From the NCBI RefSeq assembly GCF_002993335.1, contig NZ_PVNS01000009.1, positions 122,459-186,458 of the forward strand: 64,000 nucleotides of DNA, in the 5' to 3' direction. The notes below the pieces were generated by a model. The model had not been told where the DNA came from. It saw only the letters and a program-made list of their open reading frames with translations, and did no database searches. The position numbers and the translations under genes are program-made. Shown here piece after piece: positions 24,795-36,779 of this stretch; the first letter of the stretch is position 1; each line of letters opens with the position of its first letter. The stretch is from Alkalicoccus urumqiensis (GTDB taxonomy: Bacteria > Bacillota > Bacilli > Bacillales > Salisediminibacteriaceae).

Positions 24795-26554
24795 CCAATC
24801 CCTCCTTTCGCTTCTTCCAGGAATTGATACTGGTCTTTATACTGCAGGTCATAAATCCGGCGGTAGCTGCCATTTTTCCTCAGCAGTTCCGTATGTGTGC
24901 CCCGCTCCACCACTTTTCCTTCATCCATGACGAGGATTTCATCGGCATGCATTAAGGAAGAAATCCGGTGGGCAATAATGAATGTCGTCCTGCCTTTCAT
25001 TACTTCCTGGAACGCCCGCTGAATTTTACCTTCCGTCTCCATATCTACAGCACTTGTTGCGTCATCGAGAATTAGAATCCCCGGATCCATGCAGATCGCC
25101 CGGGCGATGGCGATACGCTGCTTCTGGCCCCCGGAAAGTCCTCCACCCCGCTCGCCGAGGACGGTATCATAGCCGTCCGGCAGGTCCATAATGAAAGCAT
25201 GGGCATCCGACCGTTTGGCTGCGTCCACAATCTGTTCCATATCCACTTCCGGATTCCCGTAGGAAATATTGTCTTTCACGCTGGAGGAGAAAAGAAATGA
25301 TTCCTGAAGTACAACACCCGTATTTTTACGGAGGGACTTTAAAGAATAGTCTCCGATCGGTTTTCCGTCGATGAAAATCGATCCTTCATCCGGTTCATAA
25401 AACCGTGTGATCAACTGAGTAACCGATGTTTTTCCGGAACCGGTTGCGCCGATCAGGCCGATGGTGGAACCTTTCGGTGCGTCAAAGGAGACTTCTTTCA
25501 GCGCATCCTCCGTTTCCCCGGCATAGCGGTGCGTTACGTTGGAAAACTGCACACTGCCTTCCAGCTGATCGACCTCCATCGCTCCTTCTTTATCTGCAAT
25601 TTCCTGAGGTTCCTCAAGCACTTCCAACAGCCGCTCGCCGCTTGCTTTGGCCTGGGAAAAGGTATTGACAATAAAGCCGAGGTTCATGAGCGGATTAATA
25701 ATAAACCAGATTAAACTGAAAAATGCTGCCAGCACCCCAGGCTGGATATCTCCGTTAATAACGAGAAATCCGCCGTAACCGAGAAGTACAACGACACAGA
25801 TATGACCGATAAATTCCATAAACGGAAAGTAAACGGACCAGATGTTGGACGTGTGAATGAACTTATCTTTGTAATCCCCATTTTTACCGCCGAACCGCTC
25901 CATTTCAAAATTTTCTTTTGAGAGGGATTTAACGGTGGACATTCCGCTGATGTTCTCCTGCACTTTTGTCGTCAGACCGGCAAAGGACTTCCGGATATCT
26001 TTGAATGCGGGATGTACTTTTTTATCAAACTTGTAAACCGTAATAATTAGAAACGGCATCGCTGCAAGAGTGACAAATGCAAGCGAAGGGCTGTAGAAAA
26101 ACATAATGCCAAGACTTAAAAAAACAAGCATGACGACGTTAATCAGCTGGGCAAATCCGAAGGAAAGAAAGAATCGGAATCCTTCCACGTCTGCCGTCAG
26201 CCTCGACATCAGATCCCCGGTTCTTGCATTATCGTAATAACGAAATGGCAGAAACTGAAGTTTTTCATACAGTGAGTTCCGTATTTCGTATACCGAGCGG
26301 ATGCCGAATAGATCTCCTAAATACTGATGGAAGTAAACAGCGACCCCCTTGAGCATCGTCAAAATGAAAAAGCCGATAGCCGCGTAGGGAATCCACTGAT
26401 AATTCCCCTCCAGAATAATGCGGTCAATCGTAAACTGCAGAATAACCGGGTACGCCACTGTAAACCCGGTGACTGCAAGTAATAAAGCAATCGACCAGAA
26501 AAAATAAGCCTTAAACGGCCAGTAAAAATGACGCAGCTTTTGAAACGTATTCAT
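24791..26554 (-). CDS. Heterodimeric ABC exporter, half with degenerate Walker B
   Basis: A 587-residue ABC half-transporter. Six transmembrane helices (about 20-300) precede an ATPase with Walker A GATGSGKTS and a canonical LSGGQ signature, but Walker B is ILILDDATSA, with Asp where the catalytic Glu should be. Together with the LSVGE signature of the second half this makes one weak ATP site. The ATG at 26554 (MNTFQKLRHF) is chosen, with AAAGGAG about 10 nt upstream; earlier in-frame starts are less likely. It is the first gene of a two-gene operon. No regulator gene or clear promoter is adjacent. Confidence 0.9.
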   Translation of the reverse strand: MNTFQKLRHFYWPFKAYFFWSIALLLAVTGFTVAYPVILQFTIDRIILEGNYQWIPYAAIGFFILTMLKGVAVYFHQYLGDLFGIRSVYEIRNSLYEKLQFLPFRYYDNARTGDLMSRLTADVEGFRFFLSFGFAQLINVVMLVFLSLGIMFFYSPSLAFVTLAAMPFLIITVYKFDKKVHPAFKDIRKSFAGLTTKVQENISGMSTVKSLSKENFEMERFGGKNGDYKDKFIHTSNIWSVYFPFMEFIGHICVVVLLGYGGFLVINGDIQPGVLAAFFSLIWFIINPLMNLGFIVNTFSQAKASGERLLEVLEEPQEIADKEGAMEVDQLEGSVQFSNVTHRYAGETEDALKEVSFDAPKGSTIGLIGATGSGKTSVTQLITRFYEPDEGSIFIDGKPIGDYSLKSLRKNTGVVLQESFLFSSSVKDNISYGNPEVDMEQIVDAAKRSDAHAFIMDLPDGYDTVLGERGGGLSGGQKQRIAIARAICMDPGILILDDATSAVDMETEGKIQRAFQEVMKGRTTFIIAHRISSLMHADEILVMDEGKVVERGTHTELLRKNGSYRRIYDLQYKDQYQFLEEAKGGIG

Positions 26555-26693
26555 ATTCCTGTAACTCCTTTCCATACCTCCTGTGCATAAAATATATCGA
26601 TTCCCGAAACATTTTATGTTTTTCATTTTACCTCATCTTTCTGTACATTTCCTCCCTTTTGATCTAATTAAGGATATTTTTTCCTGTATGAAT

Positions 26694-26730
26694 AAAAAAT
26701 ACAGGCAGAAGCCTGTCCGGCTCCTGCCTG
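26694..26730 (-). terminator. Terminator of the Na+/H+ antiporter gene
   Basis: On the minus strand CAGGCAGGAGCC pairs with GGCTTCTGCCTG (one G-U), 5-nt loop, followed by TATTTTTT. It lies 13 nt past the antiporter stop. Confidence 0.88.
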
Positions 26731-26743
26731 CTGTACCTATTTT

Positions 26744-28084
26744 CTACAATATCATTGCCGCAATCCAGCCGAAAATCAGAAGCGGAATGTTGTAATGAAT
26801 AAATGTGGGAACGACGGTATCCCAGATATGGTTATGCTGACCGTCTGCATTCAGACCCGCTGTCGGTCCGAGCGTACTGTCCGAAGCCGGACTTCCAGCG
26901 TCCCCGAGTGCTCCGGCTGTGCCAATAAGTGAAATGATGGCAAGCATAGAGAACCCAAGCGATTCCCCGAGCGGCACAAATACGGCGGCGAGAATAGGCA
27001 CGGTGGCGAAAGAGGAACCGATACCCATCGTAATAAACAAACCGATGATGAGCATGACGGCTGCTGCAAGTCCCATTCTGCCATCCACCCACTGTGCTGC
27101 TGTATTGACGAGAGAATCGACGTGGCCGGTTTCACGGATCACCTCGGCAAATCCACCGGCGGTGATCATCACGAAACCGATAAACGCAAGCATTTTCATT
27201 CCGTTCGTTAAAATATCATCCGCATCTGAAAGTGTAAATCCGGAGGTGATACGCAGAACGATAAAGTAGATGTACAGAAGGAGCAGACCGGAAAACGCTC
27301 CCGCAATCATTGAATCTGTCTGAACCTGCACCACCAGCACAACGACAATGGAGAGGACAGCACAGGCAATGCCGAAAGTGGAGAACTGCGCACTCTCTTC
27401 CTCTTCGACCGCAAGTGGACGGTCTTCATACGTCCGCGGCTTACGGTAGGAAAAGAATAAGGCAATAAATAATCCAACGACCATGCCGGCCACCGGAATG
27501 ATGAGCGCATCCTGTACCGCTTCAAACGGGATAGACATGCCGCTTGCTTCCATGTTTTCCTGAATCGTCTGGTGGTAAATCGCGCCGTATCCTGCCGGAA
27601 TCAGCATGTAAGGTGCTTTCAGACCGAATGTCAGCGCAGACGCCGCCGCTCTGCGGTCAAGATACAGCTCATTAAACACCTGAAGCATCGGCGGAATCAG
27701 CAGTGGAATAAAGGCAATATGTACCGGTACCAGATTCTGTGAAAGACTGGAAATAAAAACGATAACGAGCAGAATCAGCACTTTCATAAGGCCCCGTCTG
27801 CGCGTATCTTCTTTTGTAGAAAGAACTTTCAATGCAGCATTGATCATCAGTTTCGGAAGCCCTGTGTAGCTTACAGCTACAGCAAATGCGCCCAGCAGTC
27901 CATAGCTCAGCGCGATCAGCGCATTGGATCCAAGCCCTTCACTGAATGCAGCAAGCGTTCCTTCCACGCCGAGACCTGCAGTTAGACCTCCGGCAGCTGC
28001 ACCGGCTATCAGGGCGACGACCACGTGAATTCTGGCAAGACTGAGACCGATCATAACGAGTACAGCAATAATTACAGCATTCAT
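26744..28084 (-). CDS. Na+/H+ antiporter family protein (YuiF-like)
   Basis: A 446-residue polytopic membrane protein with about eleven or twelve hydrophobic segments, of the Na+/H+ antiporter (NhaC-related, YuiF-like) family. Marks are GLKAPYMLIPAGYGAIYHQT in the middle and GTAGALGDAGSPASDSTLGP near the C-terminus, where polar residues sit inside the membrane core. Such proteins expel Na+ (or move organic anions with it); in a likely alkaliphile a role in Na+ cycling is plausible. The ATG at 28084 has GAGGAG 10 nt upstream. A strong promoter and its own terminator make it a single-gene unit. Confidence 0.85.
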   Translation of the reverse strand: MNAVIIAVLVMIGLSLARIHVVVALIAGAAAGGLTAGLGVEGTLAAFSEGLGSNALIALSYGLLGAFAVAVSYTGLPKLMINAALKVLSTKEDTRRRGLMKVLILLVIVFISSLSQNLVPVHIAFIPLLIPPMLQVFNELYLDRRAAASALTFGLKAPYMLIPAGYGAIYHQTIQENMEASGMSIPFEAVQDALIIPVAGMVVGLFIALFFSYRKPRTYEDRPLAVEEEESAQFSTFGIACAVLSIVVVLVVQVQTDSMIAGAFSGLLLLYIYFIVLRITSGFTLSDADDILTNGMKMLAFIGFVMITAGGFAEVIRETGHVDSLVNTAAQWVDGRMGLAAAVMLIIGLFITMGIGSSFATVPILAAVFVPLGESLGFSMLAIISLIGTAGALGDAGSPASDSTLGPTAGLNADGQHNHIWDTVVPTFIHYNIPLLIFGWIAAMIL

Positions 28085-28145
28085 AACAAAAACGCTCCTC
28101 ACTTCTTTACTGTGCTAAATTGGTAGAGAAAAAAAGACCTCTAAG

Positions 28146-28174
28146 AGAATAGCACGGTCCGCTGCAGGCGTCAA
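28146..28174 (-). promoter_or_regulatory. SigA promoter of the antiporter gene
   Basis: On the minus strand TTGACG, a 17-nt spacer and TATTCT, with an extended TGC before the -10. It ends about 62 nt upstream of the start codon. Confidence 0.8.
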
Positions 28175-28184
28175 TATCCATAAC

Positions 28185-28231
28185 AAAAGAGCTGGAAACG
28201 GCTCCTTCACGTTCAGAAACCGTTCCCAGCT
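28185..28231 (-). terminator. Terminator of the 102-residue membrane protein gene
   Basis: On the minus strand AGCTGGGAACGG pairs with CCGTTTCCAGCT (one G-U), followed by CTTTTG. The T run is short, so strength is uncertain. Confidence 0.7.
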
Positions 28232-28264
28232 GTAGAATTATCGATGATAACGACCTTCGGTTTA

Positions 28265-28573
28265 TTATACGGTGCGGATCCGGGCCGGCAGCAGGAGGAG
28301 CAGGACACCGATCAGCAGGACAGCTGCTGACAGAGTGACTGTGGCCGTAGCGTAAGCTTCGAGATGTGTTACCTGTTCGTATGTATAAGAAAAAGCATTA
28401 CCGCCGATCGGCATATTCATAAAGTGAAGCAGTGCGGTGAACGGAAGCGCTCCTGCAGCACAGGCCGCCGCCGCGGATAAAACAAATCGTTTTTTCCTGA
28501 AACCTGCGTAAAGAAAAATGATGCAGCAACCCCAGCTTACAAGACCGGCTGCATACCATAAAAATGACAGCAT
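28265..28573 (-). CDS. Small membrane protein of unknown function
   Basis: 102 residues from the ATG at 28573, which has AAGGAG 8 nt upstream. Three hydrophobic segments (about 4-24, 31-52 and 76-98) suggest an integral membrane protein; GGNAFSYTYEQVTHLEAYA between the second and third should lie outside the membrane. I recognise no family. A hairpin terminator follows, so it is probably a single-gene unit between the antiporter and the short gene at 28714. Confidence 0.65.
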   Translation of the reverse strand: MLSFLWYAAGLVSWGCCIIFLYAGFRKKRFVLSAAAACAAGALPFTALLHFMNMPIGGNAFSYTYEQVTHLEAYATATVTLSAAVLLIGVLLLLLPARIRTV

Positions 28574-28713
28574 CCCGCACACTCCTTCCATCATGTTAAT
28601 GATCAATTAAAGGTTCTGTTCCAGTATACAGGAATCGAATCTTTACGTCATGACGGAAGCTGGTTTAACGATTCCCCCCGCGGGTATGGGAGGGAAGAAA
28701 TGGAGGCGGTTAT

Positions 28714-28926
28714 GTGAGAATCAGTATTATTGCAGTATCTGGACTCATTCTTTCAGCAAATATTTATTTTCTGCTTACGGGAACACTTCTTCCATTATGG
28801 TTTGCCATCACTGAAATTATTTTATTCCTCGTATTAAGTCTTCTGCTTCTCCGAATTCAGGCCCGGCTGTTAGGTGTTGTCATGGCATTTACTGCCATCT
28901 ATTTATTTATCCGCCTGTTCATTTGA
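28714..28926 (+). CDS. Short two-helix membrane protein of unknown function
   Basis: 70 residues starting at GTG 28714, with GGAGG 7 nt before it. The product is almost wholly hydrophobic, with two transmembrane segments (about 3-22 and 30-68, the latter long enough for a helical pair). Its stop codon overlaps the tail of the convergent methyltransferase gene by 8 nt. No family is recognised. The strong ribosome site and full-length hydrophobic design support a real gene, but no homologue can be shown here. Confidence 0.55.
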   Translation: MRISIIAVSGLILSANIYFLLTGTLLPLWFAITEIILFLVLSLLLLRIQARLLGVVMAFTAIYLFIRLFI

Positions 28927-29557
28927 CAGCACGCGTGAGCAGTGCCAGCCCATCTTTCGACGGAACCGTTTCGGTGTGCGAAAAACCCGCCTTCTCCAGA
29001 AGCTCAGCCAGCCGGCAGCTTGTAAATCGGTGCCTCCGTTCTGCAACGCGTCCCCATTCACGGAGCATGGATGCTTCGTCATCCGGAAGCCTTTCGGCAG
29101 AAGGCTCGATAGAAGAGCGGCTGACGAGCGGGGACGGATTCAAAAGCAGCATCTCCCCGCCGGCAGTAAGCACACGATGCGCTTCTTTCAGCACCTTTTC
29201 AGGTTCCGGCATCAGGAACAGAACATTAATGGAAAGCGCCGTCTGGAAGGAAGCTTCTGGAAAGGGTAGATTCCCGGCGTCTGCGTGGAGAAACGTCACG
29301 CTTTCAGACCCGGAAGCTCGTTTACTCTTCGCTGCCTGAATCATTTCTTCCGCAAAGTCCACGCCTGTCTTTGAACCGCCTTCTTCCATGGAAAAGAGCA
29401 CTTCTCCTGTCCCACAGCCGATATCAAGAATATGTGCTTCTTTAAACCGTCCCCGGCTTAATAGATCTGATGTCCAGCTTTTCAGCCAGGATGATTCAGC
29501 CATGGCCTGAAAAAAATCGGTCCGCTCATTAAATACAGAAGATGGAATAGGCTTCAT
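28919..29557 (-). CDS. Class I SAM-dependent methyltransferase, coupled to pyrE
   Basis: A 212-residue methyltransferase of the UbiE/Methyltransf_11 type. Motif I is HILDIGCGTGE (about residues 42-52), followed by the acidic end of strand 2 (GVDFAEEMI), DAGNLPFPEASF and an ALSINVLFLM post-motif. The substrate is unknown. The ATG at 29557 overlaps the pyrE stop in an ATGA, and GGAG lies 8 nt before it inside pyrE, so it is translated from the pyr mRNA. That makes it a PyrR-controlled gene. Standard Bacillus pyr operons end at pyrE. No terminator is seen after it because the convergent small gene overlaps. Confidence 0.87.
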   Translation of the reverse strand: MKPIPSSVFNERTDFFQAMAESSWLKSWTSDLLSRGRFKEAHILDIGCGTGEVLFSMEEGGSKTGVDFAEEMIQAAKSKRASGSESVTFLHADAGNLPFPEASFQTALSINVLFLMPEPEKVLKEAHRVLTAGGEMLLLNPSPLVSRSSIEPSAERLPDDEASMLREWGRVAERRHRFTSCRLAELLEKAGFSHTETVPSKDGLALLTRAVK

Positions 29558-30157
29558 GCCTTCATCTCCTTCTTTGTCCCCCACCGGGCGGGATTTTTCT
29601 GCCACTCGCGGATACTCGACTGCTCCTCGACTGTCAGCAGATTCGTACGTCCCGCGGCCTGAAGAAGTTCATTTAAATCGGTTAACGCGGAAAGTGGATA
29701 GGGGACCGACGCGGATTCCTCCAGCCCGTAAGTGAAGATGGCTTGAATACCCACCGTTTCTGCCCCTGCTTCTTCTACGGCATCTGCTGCTTTCACCGCG
29801 GAAGCGCCGGTGGAGATTAAATCTTCAATTACGACCACTCTCGAACCAGGAGGGAGATGGCCTTCAATCTTATTTTTTCTGCCGTGGCTTTTTTCTGCTG
29901 CGCGCACATACACCATCGGCAGATCCAGAATATCCGCCACCCAGGCTGCGTGGGGAATGCCTGCAGTCGCCGTGCCGGCGATAACGTCCGGATTCAATGC
30001 AGCGGCGGCTTCGGCCAGCGCACGGCTTATCTTTTTCCGTACAGCCGGATAAGAGAGCAGGATACGGTTATCACAGTAAATCGGGGACTTCAGGCCGGAA
30101 CTCCAAGTGTAAGGAATCTTCTCCGACAGCGTCACGGCACCTGTCTCCAAAAGCTTC

Positions 30158-30186
<29 letters not shown>
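29554..30186 (-). CDS. pyrE: Orotate phosphoribosyltransferase
   Basis: Joins orotate and PRPP to give OMP. 210 residues from the ATG at 30186 (MENNAVYTAEKLLE), with AAGGAG 7 nt before it. The PRPP motif is VVVIEDLISTGASA; the mobile-loop region AAEKSHGRKNKIEG carries the catalytic lysines. It overlaps the pyrF end by 29 nt and the following methyltransferase by 4 nt. Confidence 0.96.
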
Positions 30187-32530
<2,344 letters not shown>

Positions 32531-32534
<4 letters not shown>

Positions 32535-35500
32535 TGGAGCACCCCGGCTTTCCCGCGTACAGGTTCCAGCGCAAACTGTCTTGATTCCATCACCTGAAGC
32601 AGTGCACCGGTCGTATCCAGCGATGTATGGCAGACGATGCCGCGTTCCACCGCTTCCCTGCGGATCCGGAAACCGTCCCTTGCCGGACGCCCTCCCGGTT
32701 CCAGTGTATTAATAATCATGCCGCATGTTCCTTCTTTAATGACTTGAAGAAGGTCCGGCGATTTTTCCCCGAGCTTGTAAATCGTTACAGCCGGCAGTCC
32801 GTTATTTTCGAAAAAGGCTGCCGTGCCGGGCGTGGCGTAAATGCCGAAGCCGAGTGAGTGAAACCGGCGTGCGTGTCTGAGCGCTTCCTGCTTGTCGCAG
32901 TCTGCGATGGTGAACAGGACGTTTCCTGTTTCCGGTACGGTCATTCCGGCTGCCGTCAGTCCTTTATAGAGCGCTTTTTCAAACGTTTTATCACGTCCGA
33001 GTACTTCGCCCGTCGATTTCATTTCCGGTCCGAGTGTGATATCTACGCTTCGAAGCTTCCGGAATGAAAACACCGGGACTTTCACTGCTACATCATCCGG
33101 CTCCGGCAGACAGCCTGTCGTATAGCCCTGGGAGGCGAGAGACTGGCCGAGAACGGCCTTCGCTGCTGCCTGTGCCATATTCATGCCGGTCATTTTGCTC
33201 AGAAACGGAACAGTTCTGCTGGAGCGCGGATTGACTTCAATGACGTAAAGTTCCTCTCCGGAAGCAACAAACTGAATATTCATCAATCCGCGGACATCAA
33301 GACCTTCCGCAAGGCGGATCGTATAGTCGATCACTTTCTGCTTCAGCTTCTCTGATGCGTGCTGCGGCGGGTAAACAGCGGTAGAGTCACCTGAATGAAC
33401 CCCTGCGCGCTCAATGTGCTCCATGATCCCGGGAATGACGACCGTTTCTCCATCACAGACAGCATCGACTTCCATCTCCTGTCCGGTAATGTAGCGGTCG
33501 ATCAGCACCGGGTGGTCTCTGCTGACTTTTACGGCTTTTTCCATGTAGTCCAGCAGTTCATCCGGATGATAGATAATCTGCATTGCTCTGCCGCCGAGAA
33601 CATACGATGGGCGCAGCAGAACCGGATAACCGATATCGGCAGCTGTTTTCATCGCTTCACTAGTGGAAAAGATCGTTTTTCCCGGAGGCTGTGGAATACC
33701 GTGCTTGTTCATTGCTGCTTCAAACTTATCTCTATCCTCGCACGTATCAAGCTGTTTCTGTGTCGTTCCGAGGATTGGTATTCCTTCCTGCTCCAGCCTT
33801 GCTGCCAGATTGAGCGCTGTCTGGCCTCCGAACTGTACGAAAACTCCCTCCGGCTTCTCGTTCTCAACCACATGGAGCACATCCTCTTCAGTCAATGGCT
33901 CAAAGTACAGTCTGTCGGACAGCTCGAAATCCGTCGAGACCGTTTCTGGATTATTGTTGATAACGATGGCCTCATATCCGGCATCGCGTATTGCCCGGAC
34001 GGTATGAACGGTAGCGTAGTCAAATTCAATTCCCTGACCGATCCGGATCGGTCCGGAGCCGAGGACGAGAATCGATTTTTTTCCGCTCGGTGACGCTTCG
34101 TTTTCTTCTTCATAGGTGCTGTAAAAGTAAGGCGTGGAAGAAGCAGATTCCCCTGCGCACGTATCCACCATTTTGAATACCGGCCGCACATTGTTCTCGC
34201 TGTAGATAACCTCCAGTTCCTTTTCAGGAATTCCACTGAACCAGGAAACAGCTTTCGTCGTAAAGCCTTCCTTTTTAGCTTCAACGAGCCTCGTTTTATC
34301 CCTGAGGGCTTTTTCGATATCGACCATCCGCTCCAGTTCCCAGAGGTAGAAATAGTCAATGCCTGTCCATAGATGAATCTCTTCCGGGGAGACGCCCTGC
34401 CGGAGACCTTCCGCCACATAGAGAAGACGTTCATCATCCTGCGCGAGAATTTTTTCTTTCAGCTCTTCCCCGAAAAGTGCTTCCGGAGGCAGGAGGTGGA
34501 AACAGTCAATCTCTGCAGAACGGACTGCTTTTAAGAGGGATTCCAGAAGCGTCCGGCCGAGCGCCATCACTTCTCCGGTTGCTTTCATCTGGGAACCAAG
34601 CTTCCGGTTCGCTGAATCAAATTTATCAAACGGAAAACGGGGCCATTTTGTTACGACATAGTCAAGTGATGGCTCAAACGCTGCGGACGTCGTTTTCGTA
34701 ATGGGATTGGTCAGCTCATCGAGTGTATACCCCGCAGCGATTTTTGCAGATAATTTTGCGATAGGGTAACCTGTTGCTTTCGAAGCAAGGGCTGATGATC
34801 GGCTGACTCTCGGATTTACTTCGATAATGTAATACTGTTCGCTGTCCGGATCGATGGCACACTGAACGTTGCACCCGCCTTCAATTCCAAGAGCCCGGAT
34901 AATCCGCAGGGAAGCGTTGCGGAGAAGCTGGTACTCTGTATCGGTTAATGTCTGACTTGGCGCTGTGACGATGGAATCACCCGTGTGAATGCCGACAGGA
35001 TCAATATTTTCCATATTGCACACGACGATGGCCTGGTCTTTTTTATCCCGCATGACTTCGTATTCAATCTCTTTAAAACCGGCGATGCTTTTCTCCACCA
35101 GACATTGATTCACCGGGCTTGCATCCAGACCGGACGCGGTAATGTCACGAAGCTCTGCCTCACTGTCTGCCATACCTCCTCCAGTGCCACCGAGCGTGTA
35201 CGCCGGACGGACGATGACCGGGTAGCCGATTTGTGAAACAAACGCTTCGGCTTCCTCCACCGAATGGATAATGTCACTTTCCGCCACCGGTTCTTTCAGT
35301 TCATGCATCAGGCTTCGGAAGGCTTCTCGATCCTCCGCTTTTTTGATCGCGTCCATTCTCGTTCCAAGAAGCTCAATGTTCATCTCTTCCAATAAACCGG
35401 AGTCATACAGCTCCATGACAAGGTTAAGTCCGGTCTGTCCACCGAGTGTCGCAATAATCCCATCCGGACGCTCTCTTCGGATGATGGAAGCAATAAATTC

Positions 35501-35713
35501 TTTGGTCAATGGTTCGATATAGACACGGTCCGCGGTTGTTTCATCCGTCATAATGGTAGCCGGATTGGAGTTTGTCAGGATGACGGTATACCCTTCTTCT
35601 TTCAGCGCCTGGCATGCCTGTGTCCCGGCATAATCAAATTCCGCAGCCTGTCCGATAATTATCGGCCCGGAGCCGACAACGAGAATTTTTTCAATATCCA
35701 TCCGTTTAGGCAT
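32531..35713 (-). CDS. carB: Carbamoyl-phosphate synthase large subunit
   Basis: Makes carbamoyl phosphate from bicarbonate, ammonia (delivered by CarA) and two ATP. 1060 residues, the normal size. Two homologous ATP-grasp halves are seen, each opening with a GSGPIIIGQ or GSGPIRIGQ motif and each with [20 protein letters not shown] or [17 protein letters not shown]-terminal MGS-like regulatory domain (last about 130 residues) follows. It overlaps carA by 8 nt and pyrK by 4 nt. Its place inside the pyr operon makes it the pyrimidine-regulated copy (pyrAB); a separate arginine-type copy may exist elsewhere. Confidence 0.97.
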
Positions 35714-36779
35714 GTGCCATTCCCCCTGTATGAATCATCTTCAGAAATTGATCAAATAACCCTCTTGAATCGTGAGGCCCCGGTGCCGCTTCCGGATGGT
35801 ACTGGACACTGAAAACGGGAAGCGTCCGGTGTCTTATTCCTTCGATGGAATGATCGTTTAAATTTCGGTGGGTGATGTGCAGGTCGGCTCCTGGAAAGGT
35901 ATCCTCTCTTATTGTGTAACTGTGATTCTGTGATGTCAGCGTCATTTTACCGGTTTCAACGTTTTGTACAGGCTGGTTGCTGCCGCGGTGGCCGAACGTC
36001 ATTTTTTCAATTCCCGCCCCGTAGGCCATCGCCAGAAGCTGGTGTCCGAGACAGATACCAAAAAGCGGATACGTTTCCGCAAGCTTTCGGATGACCGGCA
36101 CCGTCTGTTCAATCTCTTCCGGATTTCCCGGCCCGTTACTCAGCATAATTCCATCCGGCATTAAGGCGCTTATACGCTGGTACGAGGTGTTCCAGGGAAC
36201 GGAAATGACTTCACAGCCTCGTTCCGTCAGCTCCCGGATGATGCCGTTTTTGGAACCGAAGTCGAGGAGTACGATGCGGCAGTCTTTTGTCCCTGGGTGC
36301 CACGTCTCTGCCGCCTGCGATACTTTCTGAACGGCTTGATTTTTTGTTTGGAAAACGAGTGCGGTGTTCTCATCGATATCTCCATCGATAAAGCATCCTT
36401 TCATCGTTCCCCCGGTGCGGATCATTTTCGTGAGCCTGCGTGTGTCTACTCCTTCAAGACCCGGAATCTCCTGTTCTTTCAGCCATTCATCCAGGGAGAT
36501 CCGGCTCCGGTAATGATTCGGCCTTTTGGAGGCGCTGCGGACAATGACACCGTGCAGCCGGGACACCGTCTGTTCAAAATCCCGTCGGTTGATGCCGTAG
36601 TTTCCGATCATTGGATACGTCATTGTTACGATCTGACCACAGTAGGAAGGGTCCGTAAATATTTCCTGATATCCCGTCATGCCGGTATTAAAAACAACTT
36701 CCCCGGCTTCTGTAGGGGATGCTCCAATTGCGGTTCCGGTAAAGTGAGCACCATTTTCCAATACGAGTGTTCGTTTCAT
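35706..36779 (-). CDS. carA: Carbamoyl-phosphate synthase small (glutaminase) subunit
   Basis: Class I glutamine amidotransferase that releases ammonia for CarB. 357 residues from the ATG at 36779. The N-terminal domain opens [14 protein letters not shown] and includes [16 protein letters not shown]. The catalytic Cys is in [10 protein letters not shown] and the His/Glu pair in YHPEAAPGP. The start overlaps the pyrC stop in a TAATG (1 nt). The upstream in-frame extension has no ribosome site. Confidence 0.97.
   Translation of the reverse strand: MKRTLVLENGAHFTGTAIGASPTEAGEVVFNTGMTGYQEIFTDPSYCGQIVTMTYPMIGNYGINRRDFEQTVSRLHGVIVRSASKRPNHYRSRISLDEWLKEQEIPGLEGVDTRRLTKMIRTGGTMKGCFIDGDIDENTALVFQTKNQAVQKVSQAAETWHPGTKDCRIVLLDFGSKNGIIRELTERGCEVISVPWNTSYQRISALMPDGIMLSNGPGNPEEIEQTVPVIRKLAETYPLFGICLGHQLLAMAYGAGIEKMTFGHRGSNQPVQNVETGKMTLTSQNHSYTIREDTFPGADLHITHRNLNDHSIEGIRHRTLPVFSVQYHPEAAPGPHDSRGLFDQFLKMIHTGGMAHA

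Noticed and set aside
33395..34093. Long plus-strand open frame of 232 codons
   Set aside because: Fully antisense to carB, Cys/His/Phe-rich nonsense-like product without a ribosome site; a shadow of the real gene.
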